Assembly: GCA_958296055.1 (NCBI GenBank)
Contig: CATQHS010000001.1
Span: 62,001-126,000 of the forward strand
Direction: 5' to 3'
Length of the DNA: 64,000 bases
DNA from: an uncultured Acidimicrobiales bacterium
GTDB taxonomy: Bacteria > Actinomycetota > Acidimicrobiia > Acidimicrobiales > Aldehydirespiratoraceae
Shown: one piece after another, positions 39,155 to 48,168 of the stretch
Position numbering within the stretch: position 1 is the stretch's first letter
Layout: the number at the start of each line of letters is the position of its first letter
Made by a program: the position numbers and the translations under genes
The notes under the pieces: model-generated
What the model was told of the DNA's origin: nothing
Databases searched by the model: none
Seen by the model: only the letters and a program-made list of their open reading frames with translations

Positions 39155-40606
39155 ATGGCGTCTTGGGTTCTCATAGAGGGAGGCACCGTCATCGACGGCA
39201 CCGGGGCGGCTCCGGTGCCGGGGTGCTCGGTGCTGGTGCGAGGCGACCGGATCGAGGCAGTCGGCCCCGACGCCGGCGCCACCGAGGGCGTCGTGCCCCG
39301 GGGCGACGAGGTGACCCGCATCGACGCCGCGGGCAAGACGGTGATGCCCGGCCTGATCGACGCCCACTGCCACACCTCCTTCGGCGAGACCCGCATGCAG
39401 GAGGAGCAGGACCTCTACACCAGCCACGAGCTGCGGACCCTGCGCTCGGCCTGGAACGTCACCAAGGTGCTGCGCTCGGGGGTGACCGGCATCTCCGACC
39501 CCGGTGGGAGCTACTTCGTCGGCGTCGGCATCCGCGAGGGCATCGCCGAGGGCCTCATCCAGGGGCCGAAGATGACCACCGCCGGCCGGTTCATCACCAC
39601 CAGCAACGGCATCAGCGACTGGTACCCGTCATCGGTGGGCGTGCCCGACTCCAGCATCGGCACCCTGGCCAACACCACCGACGAGATGGTCACCGAGATC
39701 CGCCACCAAGTCAAGAACGGCGTCGATCTGATCAAGATCGGCGACAGCCTCCTCGGCGACTTCGAAGCCTTCTCCCCCGATGAGATAAAGGCCATGTCCG
39801 ACACCGCCCACCGCCTCAACAAGCGCATCACCATGCACGCCCGAGGCTCGAACAACGTCGACTCGGCCGTGGCCGCCGAACTCGACTGGATAATGCACGG
39901 CAACACCCTGCGCGACGACACCATAGAGCGCCTGGCCGAGTCGAAGATACCGCTGTGCCCGGCCCTGCTGCTGCTAGGCAACCTGGCCGAGTTCGGCCCC
40001 GCGGTCGGGGTCCCGATGGCCACCCGGGACGCCTACGCCGGCCTCCTCGAGGACACGGCCGAGTCGTTGCACAAGGCCCGCCAGGCCGGCGTCACCATCA
40101 TCTGCGGCACCGATACCGGCTTCGCGGCCACTCCCTACGGCGAGTGGCACGCCCGGGAGCTGGAGCTGCTGGTGCGCTACGCGGGCATGACCCCGCTGGA
40201 GGCCATCAAGGCCGCCACCCACGACACCGCGGTGGTGCTGGACCCTGGCGCCGACACCGGCGCCCTGCAGCCCGGCAAGGGCGCGGACGTGATCGTGGTG
40301 GACGGCGACCCGCTGGCCGACATCCGGGTGTTACAGGACAAGCGCCGCATCTCCACGGTGATCCTGCGGGGGGAGGTCCAGCGCTTCGACGACGAGGTGC
40401 TGGCCCAGCGCCGCCCCTACGAGCAGGCCCAGCACATCTGCCCCGACATCATCACCTACGACAGCGTGTACAACGGCGACGGGGCCGGAGCCGGCGGCGC
40501 CGGGACCGCCGAGCAGCCCGATGTCCGCGATTTCGCCGCCGACGGCGATAAGGAGCTGGCCGCCGAGCTGGCCGACCGGGCCGCGGCCTTGGCCGAGACG
40601 GCCTGA
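39155..40606 (+). CDS. Metal-dependent amidohydrolase (imidazolonepropionase-like)
   Basis: A 483-aa TIM-barrel amidohydrolase. GKTVMPGLIDAHCHTSFG gives the first metal-binding HxH pair; GVDLIKIG contains the Lys that is usually carboxylated; ITMHARG and WIMHGNTL supply the next His ligands; ICGTDTGF carries the catalytic Asp. ADVIVVDGDPLADI closes the composite beta-domain. Acts on amide bonds in cyclic or linear substrates. It has an AGGAGG site and starts the high-GC catabolic region. The last 40 residues are Ala/Gly-rich and dispensable-looking. Confidence 0.88.
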   Translation: MASWVLIEGGTVIDGTGAAPVPGCSVLVRGDRIEAVGPDAGATEGVVPRGDEVTRIDAAGKTVMPGLIDAHCHTSFGETRMQEEQDLYTSHELRTLRSAWNVTKVLRSGVTGISDPGGSYFVGVGIREGIAEGLIQGPKMTTAGRFITTSNGISDWYPSSVGVPDSSIGTLANTTDEMVTEIRHQVKNGVDLIKIGDSLLGDFEAFSPDEIKAMSDTAHRLNKRITMHARGSNNVDSAVAAELDWIMHGNTLRDDTIERLAESKIPLCPALLLLGNLAEFGPAVGVPMATRDAYAGLLEDTAESLHKARQAGVTIICGTDTGFAATPYGEWHARELELLVRYAGMTPLEAIKAATHDTAVVLDPGADTGALQPGKGADVIVVDGDPLADIRVLQDKRRISTVILRGEVQRFDDEVLAQRRPYEQAQHICPDIITYDSVYNGDGAGAGGAGTAEQPDVRDFAADGDKELAAELADRAAALAETA

Positions 40607-40659
40607 GCCCAGCCCCCGGACCGAAACCGGAAAGACCGGAAAGAGAAGCGAGGAGGCCG

Positions 40660-41511
40660 ATGGTGATCCAATACCCGCTCGGGGTCGGGGGCGCCCTCAC
40701 CCGGGTGCTCGAGGCCGGCGCCGGCGACCGGACCATGCTGCTGGTACACGGCGTGGGGGCCCGGGCCGACCGGTGGCGCCGCAACCTGGAGGGGCTGGCC
40801 TCCGCCGGCTACCACCCCTACGCCATCGACCTGCCCGGCCACGGCCTGGCCCAAAAGGGCTCCGACATCCCCCACACCGTACCCGGCTACGCCCGCTTCG
40901 CCCGAAAGATGCTCGACGACATGGGCGCCGGCGAGGTCTATTTGGTCGGCACGTCGATGGGCGGCCACGTGTGCGCCACCGCGGCCTGCGAGATGCCCGA
41001 CCGGGTGGCCGGGCTGGTGCTGGTGGGCACGGTGGGAATCACCCCCATCGGGGCCGAACGCCGCAAGCGCACCGAGTCCATCGTGGGCGAGACGTCCTGG
41101 GAGGCGGTGGACCGCAAGCTGCGGGTGGTTCTGCATGACGAGGCGCTGGTGACCGAAGAGCTGCACCGCGAGGAGTTCCACGTCAACAACTCCCCCGGCG
41201 CGGCCGAGAGCTTCGAGCGCATCGCCGACTACTTCGGCAACCATCTCGACGACGACGCCGTCGGCGACCGGCTGGCGGCGGTGTCCGGCGCCTTCCCGGT
41301 GCTCATCGTGTGGGGCCGCGAGGACGTGGGCTTCCCGCTGGAGTTGGGCGAGGCCGCCCACGCCAAGCTGCCCGGCTCGCGGCTGGCAGTGATGGACGAC
41401 GCCGCCCATGCCCCCTACTTCGAGCGCCCCGAGGCCTTCAACCGGATCGTCACCGACTTCCTGGCCGGCCGCCTGGGCGAAACCCCGATAGAGGGCGTTG
41501 AGCTGACATAG
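40660..41511 (+). CDS. Alpha/beta hydrolase (C-C or ester hydrolase type)
   Basis: A 283-aa hydrolase with oxyanion segment LVHGVGARADRW, IDLPGHGLAQKG, nucleophile elbow GTSMGGH near residue 99, acid residue in VWGREDVGF, and catalytic His in DDAAHAPYFERPEAF. This order is typical for meta-cleavage product hydrolases and related carboxyl esterases. A GAGGAGG ribosome site precedes ATG. It follows the amidohydrolase by 53 bp and is likely in the same transcript. With the Rieske oxygenases nearby a ring-fission role is plausible but not shown. Confidence 0.82.
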   Translation: MVIQYPLGVGGALTRVLEAGAGDRTMLLVHGVGARADRWRRNLEGLASAGYHPYAIDLPGHGLAQKGSDIPHTVPGYARFARKMLDDMGAGEVYLVGTSMGGHVCATAACEMPDRVAGLVLVGTVGITPIGAERRKRTESIVGETSWEAVDRKLRVVLHDEALVTEELHREEFHVNNSPGAAESFERIADYFGNHLDDDAVGDRLAAVSGAFPVLIVWGREDVGFPLELGEAAHAKLPGSRLAVMDDAAHAPYFERPEAFNRIVTDFLAGRLGETPIEGVELT

Positions 41512-41585
41512 ACATCAGCGGCGCGGCCAACTCCAGGCGCGCCAACCGCCCGGCTAGGAGCAAGAGCGACCGCGTGTGATTGGCC

Positions 41586-42122
41586 TCAGAAGTCGGCGGC
41601 GGCAGCCAAACCGGGGCCGGGTCGTCTTGATGCCTCGATCATCCGATCCATACGGGCGTTGAACTGCTTGTTGGCCTGATCGAACCGAGCGTTGAACTGT
41701 TTGTTGGCCTCGTCTCTCCGCTTGTTGGCTTCGTCCATCCGAGCGTTGAACTGCTTGTTGGCTTCGTCCATACGGGCGTTGAACTGCTTGTCGGTTTGAT
41801 CAAGCCGAGCGTAGAACTGCTTGTTGGCCTCATCGAACCGGGCGTTAGCTTGGGCGATGGTTTCGTCAATCCGAGCGTTGGCTTGGTCGATCCGGGTGCC
41901 GAGTTCAATCCGCACGCTCTGAATCTCGGCTCGTATGTCCTGGCTGACCGTGTCCAAGCGGCGAAGGAAGAAGACCGCGAACCCGAACATGCTGGCGAGG
42001 ATCGTCACGCCGGTGCTGATGACGGCGATCAGAATCGTCAAAGCGTCGCCTTCCACGGCGGGCACCTTAGCCGCTCCCCCGGTACGCTGCAACCCTTCAA
42101 GATAGCTTTCAATGGTTTTCAC
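41586..42122 (-). CDS. Membrane-anchored coiled-coil protein with 11-residue repeats
   Basis: A 178-aa protein starting at GTG 42122. After a short cytoplasmic N-terminus comes one membrane helix (LTILIAVISTGVTILASMFGFAVFFLRRL), then an Asp/Gln/Arg-rich helix. From about residue 75 an 11-residue unit repeats (FNARMDEANKQ), with related forms FDEANKQ and RIDETIAQ; one copy has lost four residues (RRDEANKQ). Hendecad spacing predicts a slightly right-handed coiled-coil stalk. Function unknown; similar proteins act as membrane-linked spacers or structural stalks. Convergent with the hydrolase and divergent from the TenA-like gene. Lower GC than neighbours. Confidence 0.7.
   Translation of the reverse strand: MKTIESYLEGLQRTGGAAKVPAVEGDALTILIAVISTGVTILASMFGFAVFFLRRLDTVSQDIRAEIQSVRIELGTRIDQANARIDETIAQANARFDEANKQFYARLDQTDKQFNARMDEANKQFNARMDEANKRRDEANKQFNARFDQANKQFNARMDRMIEASRRPGPGLAAAADF
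41642..41880. repeat. 33-bp tandem repeats encoding the hendecads
   Basis: The coding repeats are built from about seven near-copies of a 33-bp unit containing GCGTTGAACTGCTTGTTGGC and TCGTCCATCC, plus one 21-bp copy. Several units are almost identical at the DNA level, showing recent expansion, so repeat number is likely variable between strains. Confidence 0.8.
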
Positions 42123-42188
42123 TTAGGAGACCGGGGAAAGCCCGGGGCCGCTTGGTCACTCCGGCAGCCCGACCGCTAGCCTGCGGGC

Positions 42189-42929
42189 ATGGCTGTTGAA
42201 CCAAACGCACTGCTCAAGCGGATCGACGAGACGGTCGAGGCTGAGCACATCAAGTTCCATCCCCTGGTCACCGAGATCTGCGCCGGGCGGGCCGACACCG
42301 AGGCGCTGCGGGGGTTCGCCCGCCAGTTCTTCTTCGTCGGCCCCAAGCCCAACCCCCGGCCTCACTGCGCGGTGTACGCCTACGCCCCCGAGGGCGACCC
42401 CGACATCGAGAACCTCTGGTTCGGCGACGTGCTGATGGAGGAGGCCACCGGCAGCCACTCCGGGACCGGCCACCACCTGCGCATCTACTTCGACTGGTGC
42501 GCCACCCTCGGCCTGTCCGACGACGACATGGCCAACGTCGACCCCATCCCCGAGACGGCCGCCTTCGAGCAGTGGCGCTACTTCAATGCCTTCAAGGGCG
42601 ACTGGATCGCGGCCATCGCCGGCATCGCCTTCATCGAGTCCGCCTCGGCCAAGCGCAACGACCTGATCATCGAGTCGTTCGTCGAGAACTACGGCTACGA
42701 ACGGGGCACCGACGGCCTCAAGTACTGGGAGATACACGCCTCGGAGATCGAGGAGGGCCACGGCGACATCGGCCCGGCCATCGTGCGCCGCTACGCCCTT
42801 GACGACTACACCCAGAACCGGGTGTGGAATGCGGTCCGCCGCAGCATCGACCTGCAGTGGCTGGCCTTCGACGGCATGTACCGGGCCTTCATCCTCAAAG
42901 ACCCCCGCTACGCCCGCTGGCAGGAGTAG
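42189..42929 (+). CDS. TenA/PqqC-like haem-oxygenase-fold protein
   Basis: A 246-aa all-helical protein. ARQFFFVGPKPNPRPH, LWFGDVLMEEATGSHSGTGHH and EIHASEIEEGHGDIG contain Glu/His residues spaced as metal ligands in the iron-containing or PqqC/TenA families. These enzymes oxidise or cleave small aromatic or amide substrates without extra cofactors. No leader peptide. It lies between the Rieske cluster and the coiled-coil gene, with its 3' end tripled (see the repeat feature). Precise reaction not known. Confidence 0.7.
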   Translation: MAVEPNALLKRIDETVEAEHIKFHPLVTEICAGRADTEALRGFARQFFFVGPKPNPRPHCAVYAYAPEGDPDIENLWFGDVLMEEATGSHSGTGHHLRIYFDWCATLGLSDDDMANVDPIPETAAFEQWRYFNAFKGDWIAAIAGIAFIESASAKRNDLIIESFVENYGYERGTDGLKYWEIHASEIEEGHGDIGPAIVRRYALDDYTQNRVWNAVRRSIDLQWLAFDGMYRAFILKDPRYARWQE

Positions 42930-43019
42930 CGAGCCCGGCCGAAGGTCAGACTGGCAGGAGTAGCGAGCCCCGGCCGAAGGTCAGACTGGCAGGAGTAGCG
43001 AGCCCGGCCGAAGGTCAGA
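42917..43019. repeat. Three tandem 34-35 bp copies at convergent gene ends
   Basis: CTGGCAGGAGTAGCGAGCCC followed by GGCCGAAGGTCAGA appears three times: 42917-42950, 42951-42985 and 42986-43019. The first copy contains the last two codons and the TAG of the TenA-like gene. The third contains the TGA of the minus-strand Rieske beta subunit. Each unit thus carries a stop for both strands. Looks like slippage duplication at the 3' ends of two convergent genes. Confidence 0.9.
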
Positions 43020-43533
43020 TGGGCGTTGACAGCAAGCGGTCTACGGTGAAGGTGTCGGCCACCACCGTCTTCTCGGCGAACAGCGCCCGCCCGCCGGAGA
43101 ACACCACCCGGTCCCGGTAGGTGCCCACGCTGAACAGTCTGGTCTCGCCGTTGGCGGTGGTCTGATACAGCGAGTAGTTGGCCTGCACCGACCACGCCCG
43201 CACCCCGTCCTCGTCCTCATCCTCGGGCCCCGACACCCTCACCGCCCCCAGAACGTGCTTGTCGGTGTGCACGTTGTACAGCACCGCCTCCCGCAGCGAC
43301 AGGATCCGGTCCCGCAGCATGTCCTTGCTGTCACACGACATCAGCTCCAGCGGGTAGCCGGCGTCGACGTTCTCCCGGGACAGGATCCGGTACGAGCAGT
43401 CCTCGACGAACAGCTCCACCCAGTCCTCGAGCCGGTCGTCGTCGATGAAATGGACGTAGTCGGCCATCAGGTCGGCGATGGCCTCGCGCTCGCTGCGCCC
43501 CCCGGACCCCGAACTCGAACCGGAATCCGACAT
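43015..43533 (-). CDS. Rieske dioxygenase beta subunit (small subunit)
   Basis: A 172-aa protein of the NTF2-like fold that forms the structural subunit of ring-hydroxylating oxygenases. Recognisable: IADLMADYVHFIDDDRLEDWVELF and YRILSREN, DMLRDRILSLREAVLYN and the C-terminal KTVVADTFTVDRL. The start ATG overlaps the alpha-subunit stop by one base (TGATG). The stop lies in the third copy of the 34-bp repeat. The N-terminus is Ser/Gly-rich and non-conserved. Confidence 0.88.
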   Translation of the reverse strand: MSDSGSSSGSGGRSEREAIADLMADYVHFIDDDRLEDWVELFVEDCSYRILSRENVDAGYPLELMSCDSKDMLRDRILSLREAVLYNVHTDKHVLGAVRVSGPEDEDEDGVRAWSVQANYSLYQTTANGETRLFSVGTYRDRVVFSGGRALFAEKTVVADTFTVDRLLSTPI

Positions 43534-44792
43534 CAGGCCGCGGGCTCGATTCCCATCAGCTCGTAGTAGTACGACCAGAACCCCCGGATCGGGGTCTCGG
43601 TGACCAAGTACTCTTGATGGTCGGCGATGGGGCCCTTGCCGCCGATCTCCACCACCGCGTGCTCCTCCTGTTCGCGCCGCACCGCGGTGTGGACCATCTC
43701 CACCGCCTCGCCGTCCTCCATGGAGATGAGCCCGCCCGGCCCCACCAGGTTGGCCTGGGCCAGTCGGTGGCGGGCCATCTCCTCGTCGTCGTCGGCGAAG
43801 CCGAAATAGGTCCAGTACAGGTCCATCTCGCCCGGCCCCCGGGTCCGGATCTGGCGGGTGCACAGGCTGTTGGTGATCTGCTGCACCACCAGGTTGGGGA
43901 ATACCGACAGGATCACCAGGGTGATGTCGTCGGGGTACTCCTTGCGGTACGCCAGCATCGACGGGTCCTTGAGCCGGAAGCCCTGGTCGAAGACGTTCTC
44001 GGTGTCGGCGAAGGCCTCGACGTCGCCGGCTTCGTCGCTGGTGCCGGCCAGGCTGTAGCTGATGTTGTGGCGGTGGCGGGAGTCCATCTTGGCCCCGCCG
44101 AGCTGGGTGGGGCGGTACAGCCCGAAGGTGGCGTGGAACATGTGCAGCAGAGCCCCGTGGTTGGGGTCGCGCACGTTGTCGTTGTAGAGCTTCCAGTTGC
44201 CGAATATGCGCTGGCGCTGGTAGCCGATCAGCTTTATGGGTCGTTCGAAGATCCGGTCCAGCTCGGCCCGCACGCTGGGGCCGAGATAGTCATCCAAGGG
44301 CTCGGCCGCCTCGGAGAACGTCCCGAACAGCAAGCCCCGGTAGCTGTCGACCTGCATCTCGTCGAGGTGCACCGAGGCGATGTCGAAATCGTCGGGCAGC
44401 CCGCCCTGGCCCCGGTGGCCCCGGGCGAAGGGGACGCCCCGGAGCTGCCCGGTCAGGTCGTAGGACCACTGGTGGTAGAAGCAGGTGTGCATCCGGGAGT
44501 TGCCCCGGCATTCGCGCTTCAAAAGCGTGCCCCGGTGCATGCACCGGTTGACGAAGGCGGAGACCCCGCCGTCGTCGCGGCGGTTCACCAGCACCGGGGT
44601 GTCGCCGATGACGGTGGTGACGAAGTCGCCGGGCTCGGGTATCTCAGCCTCCAGGGCCAGGTAGCTCCAGGCCGGCCCCCGGAAGATCCGCTCCTGCTCC
44701 TGGCGGTAGACATCGTCGTCGTGGTAGGCGGCGAAGGGGATGCGGGTGAAGTCGTCGACGGGCCAGTCGAGCCCGAGAGCGGCAGCGGTCAC
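43533..44792 (-). CDS. Rieske dioxygenase alpha subunit
   Basis: A 419-aa catalytic subunit of an aromatic-ring-hydroxylating dioxygenase. Rieske 2Fe-2S motif: CMHRGTLL... and CFYHQWSYDL (Cys-His and Cys-His). The mononuclear iron centre is expected around DNVRDPNHGALLHMFH (His residues) with a later Asp. It starts at GTG 44792 overlapping the upstream stop (TAGTG). Pairs with the beta subunit just downstream. No ferredoxin or reductase gene is close, so electron supply comes from elsewhere. Confidence 0.9.
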   Translation of the reverse strand: MTAAALGLDWPVDDFTRIPFAAYHDDDVYRQEQERIFRGPAWSYLALEAEIPEPGDFVTTVIGDTPVLVNRRDDGGVSAFVNRCMHRGTLLKRECRGNSRMHTCFYHQWSYDLTGQLRGVPFARGHRGQGGLPDDFDIASVHLDEMQVDSYRGLLFGTFSEAAEPLDDYLGPSVRAELDRIFERPIKLIGYQRQRIFGNWKLYNDNVRDPNHGALLHMFHATFGLYRPTQLGGAKMDSRHRHNISYSLAGTSDEAGDVEAFADTENVFDQGFRLKDPSMLAYRKEYPDDITLVILSVFPNLVVQQITNSLCTRQIRTRGPGEMDLYWTYFGFADDDEEMARHRLAQANLVGPGGLISMEDGEAVEMVHTAVRREQEEHAVVEIGGKGPIADHQEYLVTETPIRGFWSYYYELMGIEPAA

Positions 44793-45769
44793 TAGGCGAA
44801 CTCCGTTCCGACGGCGGCGGCCAGCCGGCGACGATATTCAAGGGCCGGTTCGTCGGCAACCTTCAGGTGCAGTTCGGCGGTGATGTCCAGAGGCAGCATC
44901 TCGGGCCGCTGGTTCTCGACGATCATCCGGTCCTGCTCGATCACCTTGGTGTGGAAGGCGGTCAGCTCCTCGTCGGTCTGAGCCCGCCGGCCCTTCTGGC
45001 CCACGAACTCCCAGAACCTCACCTTGTCCAGCGAGACGGGCTGGTTGGCGATGAACACCACCGTGTCGAGGGTCTCGGCGGTGATGAGCAGCCGCCAACT
45101 GAACGGCAGCTCCACCCAGGTCTTCTGGGTGACCAGCTCGTCGGCGTTGCCGAACATGGCCTCGTCCACGTCGTGGCGGCGGGCTGAGAAGGCGAACCCC
45201 CGGTCGGTGTCCTCCATGTCGAAGGGGGCGATGACGGTGGCGGCCGGGTCGGCCAGCAGGCCGGGGTGCACGATCGGCAGATGGGAGGTGTCGATGGCGT
45301 TCTCCACGAAGCGGGCCGCGCTGGCGTTCCAGGTCCACTCCCCGGTGCGGATCGTGTAGAAATCGTCGTTGGCGTACTCGGGGAACTCCGGCACCGGCGC
45401 CACCGGCTCCTCCAGGGCCACGTACACCAGCGAGTAGTGCTCGGCGGTCCGGTAGGCCGGCACCTTGGCCTGCGACGGGATCCGCTGGGCGTCGGCGGGC
45501 TGGGACGGTATGCGCACGCACTTGCCGCTGGTGTCGTAGGTCCAGCCGTGGTACGGGCAGACGATGCACCCGTCGGCGTTGAGGCTGCCCATGGAGAGCC
45601 TCGTCCCCCGGTGTATGCACAGATCGGCCAGGGCGTGGACCCGGCCGCCGCTGCGGAACACCACCAAGTCCTCGTCGAGGAGAGTGGTGCGGATCGGCCC
45701 GCCGTTGAGTTCGTCGACGGCGGCCACCGGGTGCCAGTAATTGCGAAGCTCCGGGCTCACGGCGCTCAC
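44792..45769 (-). CDS. Single-component Rieske oxygenase
   Basis: A 325-aa Rieske protein of a shorter type (phenoxybenzoate dioxygenase/VanA-like). Rieske ligands in CIHRGTRLSMG and CPYHGWTYDT; mononuclear iron histidines in NAIDTSHLPIVHPG. GTG 45769 is preceded by AAGGGGGAAT. First gene of the three-gene Rieske operon and divergent from the Liv substrate-binding gene across 137 bp, suggesting shared control. Such short forms often act as demethylases or hydroxylate rings without a beta subunit. Confidence 0.9.
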   Translation of the reverse strand: MSAVSPELRNYWHPVAAVDELNGGPIRTTLLDEDLVVFRSGGRVHALADLCIHRGTRLSMGSLNADGCIVCPYHGWTYDTSGKCVRIPSQPADAQRIPSQAKVPAYRTAEHYSLVYVALEEPVAPVPEFPEYANDDFYTIRTGEWTWNASAARFVENAIDTSHLPIVHPGLLADPAATVIAPFDMEDTDRGFAFSARRHDVDEAMFGNADELVTQKTWVELPFSWRLLITAETLDTVVFIANQPVSLDKVRFWEFVGQKGRRAQTDEELTAFHTKVIEQDRMIVENQRPEMLPLDITAELHLKVADEPALEYRRRLAAAVGTEFA

Positions 45770-45906
45770 GATTCCCCCTTCTCTTGGTTCCTGTCAGGCT
45801 CGGTTGGGCGGACGCCCGATATGGCCCTATGCTCTTCGCCGAGCTTGGCTGGCAGTCTAGGCAGTCTAGATAGCCGGCCCCGAGGGAGCCAGTTGGAGGG
45901 TCCTTT

Positions 45907-47145
45907 ATGAAACGCGTTATCGCACTCCTGTGCCTGTTCGGTCTGGTAGCCGCAGCCTGCGGCGGCGGCGACGACTCCGACGAGCCGATCAAGTTCGGGT
46001 TCCTGAACGGCCAGACCGGCGACTACGGACCGTGGGGGGCCTGGGCCCTCTGGGCCGCCGAGGTGGCGGTCGAGGAGCTGAACGCGGCCGGCGGCGTGCT
46101 GGGCCGCACCGTCGAGCTGGTGGTCGAGGACAACGGCTCCACGCCGGAGGGCGCAGTCTCGGGTTACGCCGAGCTCACCGATGTGGACGGCATCGACGCC
46201 CTGGGCGGGATCGAGTCCGACGGCATGCTGGCCGTGTTCGACACCGTCCACGAGCAGCAGCTCCCCACCATCTGCAGCACCTGCGGGACCACCGAGCTGG
46301 ACACCACCGGCGGCGATTACGTCTTCCGCATCATCGGCTCCGACACCGACAACGGCATCATCGGCGCCCAGGTGGCCCGCGACGAGGGCTACGACAACGT
46401 GGCCATGCTGGTGGAGCTGAGCGAGGGCACCATCAGCCCCGCCGACGTCTTCAAGACCGTGTTCACCGAGCAGATCGGCGGGACCATCACCGAGGACGTC
46501 CGCTTCGACGCCGGGCGCTCCAGCTACTCCGCCGAGGTGGCCCGGGCCTTCGACTCCGGCGCCGACGCGGTGTACATCTCGGTCGGGTTCGAGACCGGCG
46601 TCCCCATCCTCAACGAGTGGAAGCGCCGCGGCTACTCCGACGTCCCCCTGATCCTCACCACCGACCTGCTCAGCCCCGACATCGCCGCCGTCGTCGGCGA
46701 GGTCGAGGGGGCCTCCGCCGTGGTGGCCGCCGCCGCCTATGATACCGAGGGCAACCCGGCCTGGGACGCCTACGTGCCCCGGTTCGAGGCCAAGGCCGGC
46801 GACCCGCCCGAGATCGGGTTCTACGACGCCTGGCAGTACGACCAGTACATCATCCTGGGTCTGGCCATGGAGAAGGCCGGCACCACCGACGGGGCGGCCG
46901 TGGCCGCGGCCATCCCCCAGATCACTAACCCGCCCGGCGTCGAGGTGTTCACCTACGCCAGCGGCTTGGCCGAGCTTCAAGCCGGCAACGAGATCGACTA
47001 CCACGGGACCACGTCGAACATGAACCTGAACGCCGTGGGCAACCTCCAGTCCCCGGTCATGGCCGTGAGCGCCGTGACCGACGGCTCCTGGCAGGTCCGG
47101 GACTACGTCGAGCTCGACCCGACGCTGGAGAAGCCGTCCTCCTGA
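45907..47145 (+). CDS. Branched-chain/aromatic-compound ABC importer, substrate-binding lipoprotein
   Basis: A 412-aa periplasmic-binding type I protein. Lipobox LVAAAC at residues 15-20 in a short signal peptide, then EPIKFGFLNGQTGDYGPWG and a two-lobe fold of the Leu/Ile/Val family. GGAGGG before ATG 45907. First gene of the livKHMGF-like operon. Location next to Rieske oxygenases and a ring-opening amidohydrolase suggests an aromatic or heterocyclic substrate rather than amino acids. Confidence 0.9.
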   Translation: MKRVIALLCLFGLVAAACGGGDDSDEPIKFGFLNGQTGDYGPWGAWALWAAEVAVEELNAAGGVLGRTVELVVEDNGSTPEGAVSGYAELTDVDGIDALGGIESDGMLAVFDTVHEQQLPTICSTCGTTELDTTGGDYVFRIIGSDTDNGIIGAQVARDEGYDNVAMLVELSEGTISPADVFKTVFTEQIGGTITEDVRFDAGRSSYSAEVARAFDSGADAVYISVGFETGVPILNEWKRRGYSDVPLILTTDLLSPDIAAVVGEVEGASAVVAAAAYDTEGNPAWDAYVPRFEAKAGDPPEIGFYDAWQYDQYIILGLAMEKAGTTDGAAVAAAIPQITNPPGVEVFTYASGLAELQAGNEIDYHGTTSNMNLNAVGNLQSPVMAVSAVTDGSWQVRDYVELDPTLEKPSS

Positions 47146-47234
47146 GGCCGCTGGAGGCCTGACCGCACCGGCCGGCCCGGGGGATTCCCCGGGCTGGCCG
47201 GCGGTCGCCGCCCCCGCCGCCGACAGGCACAGCC

Positions 47235-48104
47235 GTGCAGAACATCGTCTTCGGGATCGTCACCGGCAGCACCCTGGCCGTCGCCACCATCGGGTTCGCC
47301 ATGGTGTACCGGACCGAGAACTTCCTGAACATCGCCCACGCCCAGATGATGGCGCTGGGCGGCTTCATCGGAGTGGTCCTGGTGGACAGCTACGGCTGGA
47401 ACATCTTCGCGGCCGGGGCCGTCACCGTGGTGAGCGTGGGGGCGCTCGGGGTGGTGGTGGCCGCGGTGTTCTTCCGGCCGGTCCGCCACTTGGGCGGCAC
47501 TGTCTTGTTGTTCACCTCCATCGGGGTGTCGCTGATGCTCTACGCGGTGATCATCGCCCTGTTCTCCACCCAGGCCCGGTTCTACCCGGTCGGGTTCGGC
47601 GGGCGCTACGAGATCGCCGGGGTCAACGTCTTGACCGCCGATCTGGTGATCGTGGGCCTGGCCTTCGCCAGCATCATCGCCCTTCAGGTCTTCTTGAACG
47701 GGACCGGGCTGGGCCGGGCAGTGCGGGCCACCGCCAGCAACGGCGAACTGGCCCGGGTGCGGGGCGTGCCGGTGGGGCGGGTGTCCAACACCATCTGGTT
47801 CATCAGCTCGGCCTTCGGGGCCATGGCCGGGGTGATGATCGGGGTGCTGAGCTCGGTCAACGCCGAGATCGGCTGGCACCACATCCTGACCGTGTTGGCC
47901 GCGGCCGTGCTGGGCGGGCTCCGCAGCATCAGCGGGGTGATCGTGGCCGGGCTGCTGCTGGGGATCGTGATGGACGTCTCGGTGCTGTACATCCCCAGCG
48001 CCTACCGACCGGTGGTGGCCTTCGGGGTGCTGGTGGCGGTGCTGGTGCTGCGGCCCGAGGGGCTCCTGGCCGTCCAGCGCCGCAAAGAGGCGGCGGTGAC
48101 ATGA
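47235..48104 (+). CDS. Liv-type ABC permease (LivH-like)
   Basis: A 289-aa inner-membrane permease with eight or so hydrophobic helices. RTENFLNIAHAQMMALGGF and RAVRATASNGELARVRGVPVGRV (the coupling-helix region) fit LivH. Start GTG 47235; the 89-bp gap from the binding-protein gene is GC-rich without a clear terminator. Forms the channel with the next protein. Confidence 0.9.
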   Translation: MQNIVFGIVTGSTLAVATIGFAMVYRTENFLNIAHAQMMALGGFIGVVLVDSYGWNIFAAGAVTVVSVGALGVVVAAVFFRPVRHLGGTVLLFTSIGVSLMLYAVIIALFSTQARFYPVGFGGRYEIAGVNVLTADLVIVGLAFASIIALQVFLNGTGLGRAVRATASNGELARVRGVPVGRVSNTIWFISSAFGAMAGVMIGVLSSVNAEIGWHHILTVLAAAVLGGLRSISGVIVAGLLLGIVMDVSVLYIPSAYRPVVAFGVLVAVLVLRPEGLLAVQRRKEAAVT

Positions 48105-48168
48105 CCGGCCTCGCCGGCCCCGCCCCCCTCGCCCCCGCGGCGGCGCCCGGCCAAGAGGCGGCGGCCGC

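Noticed and set aside
41642-43019. Regular repeats as a CRISPR array
   Set aside because: The 33-bp units are coding hendecads without spacers, and the 34-bp units have no spacers and contain stop codons.
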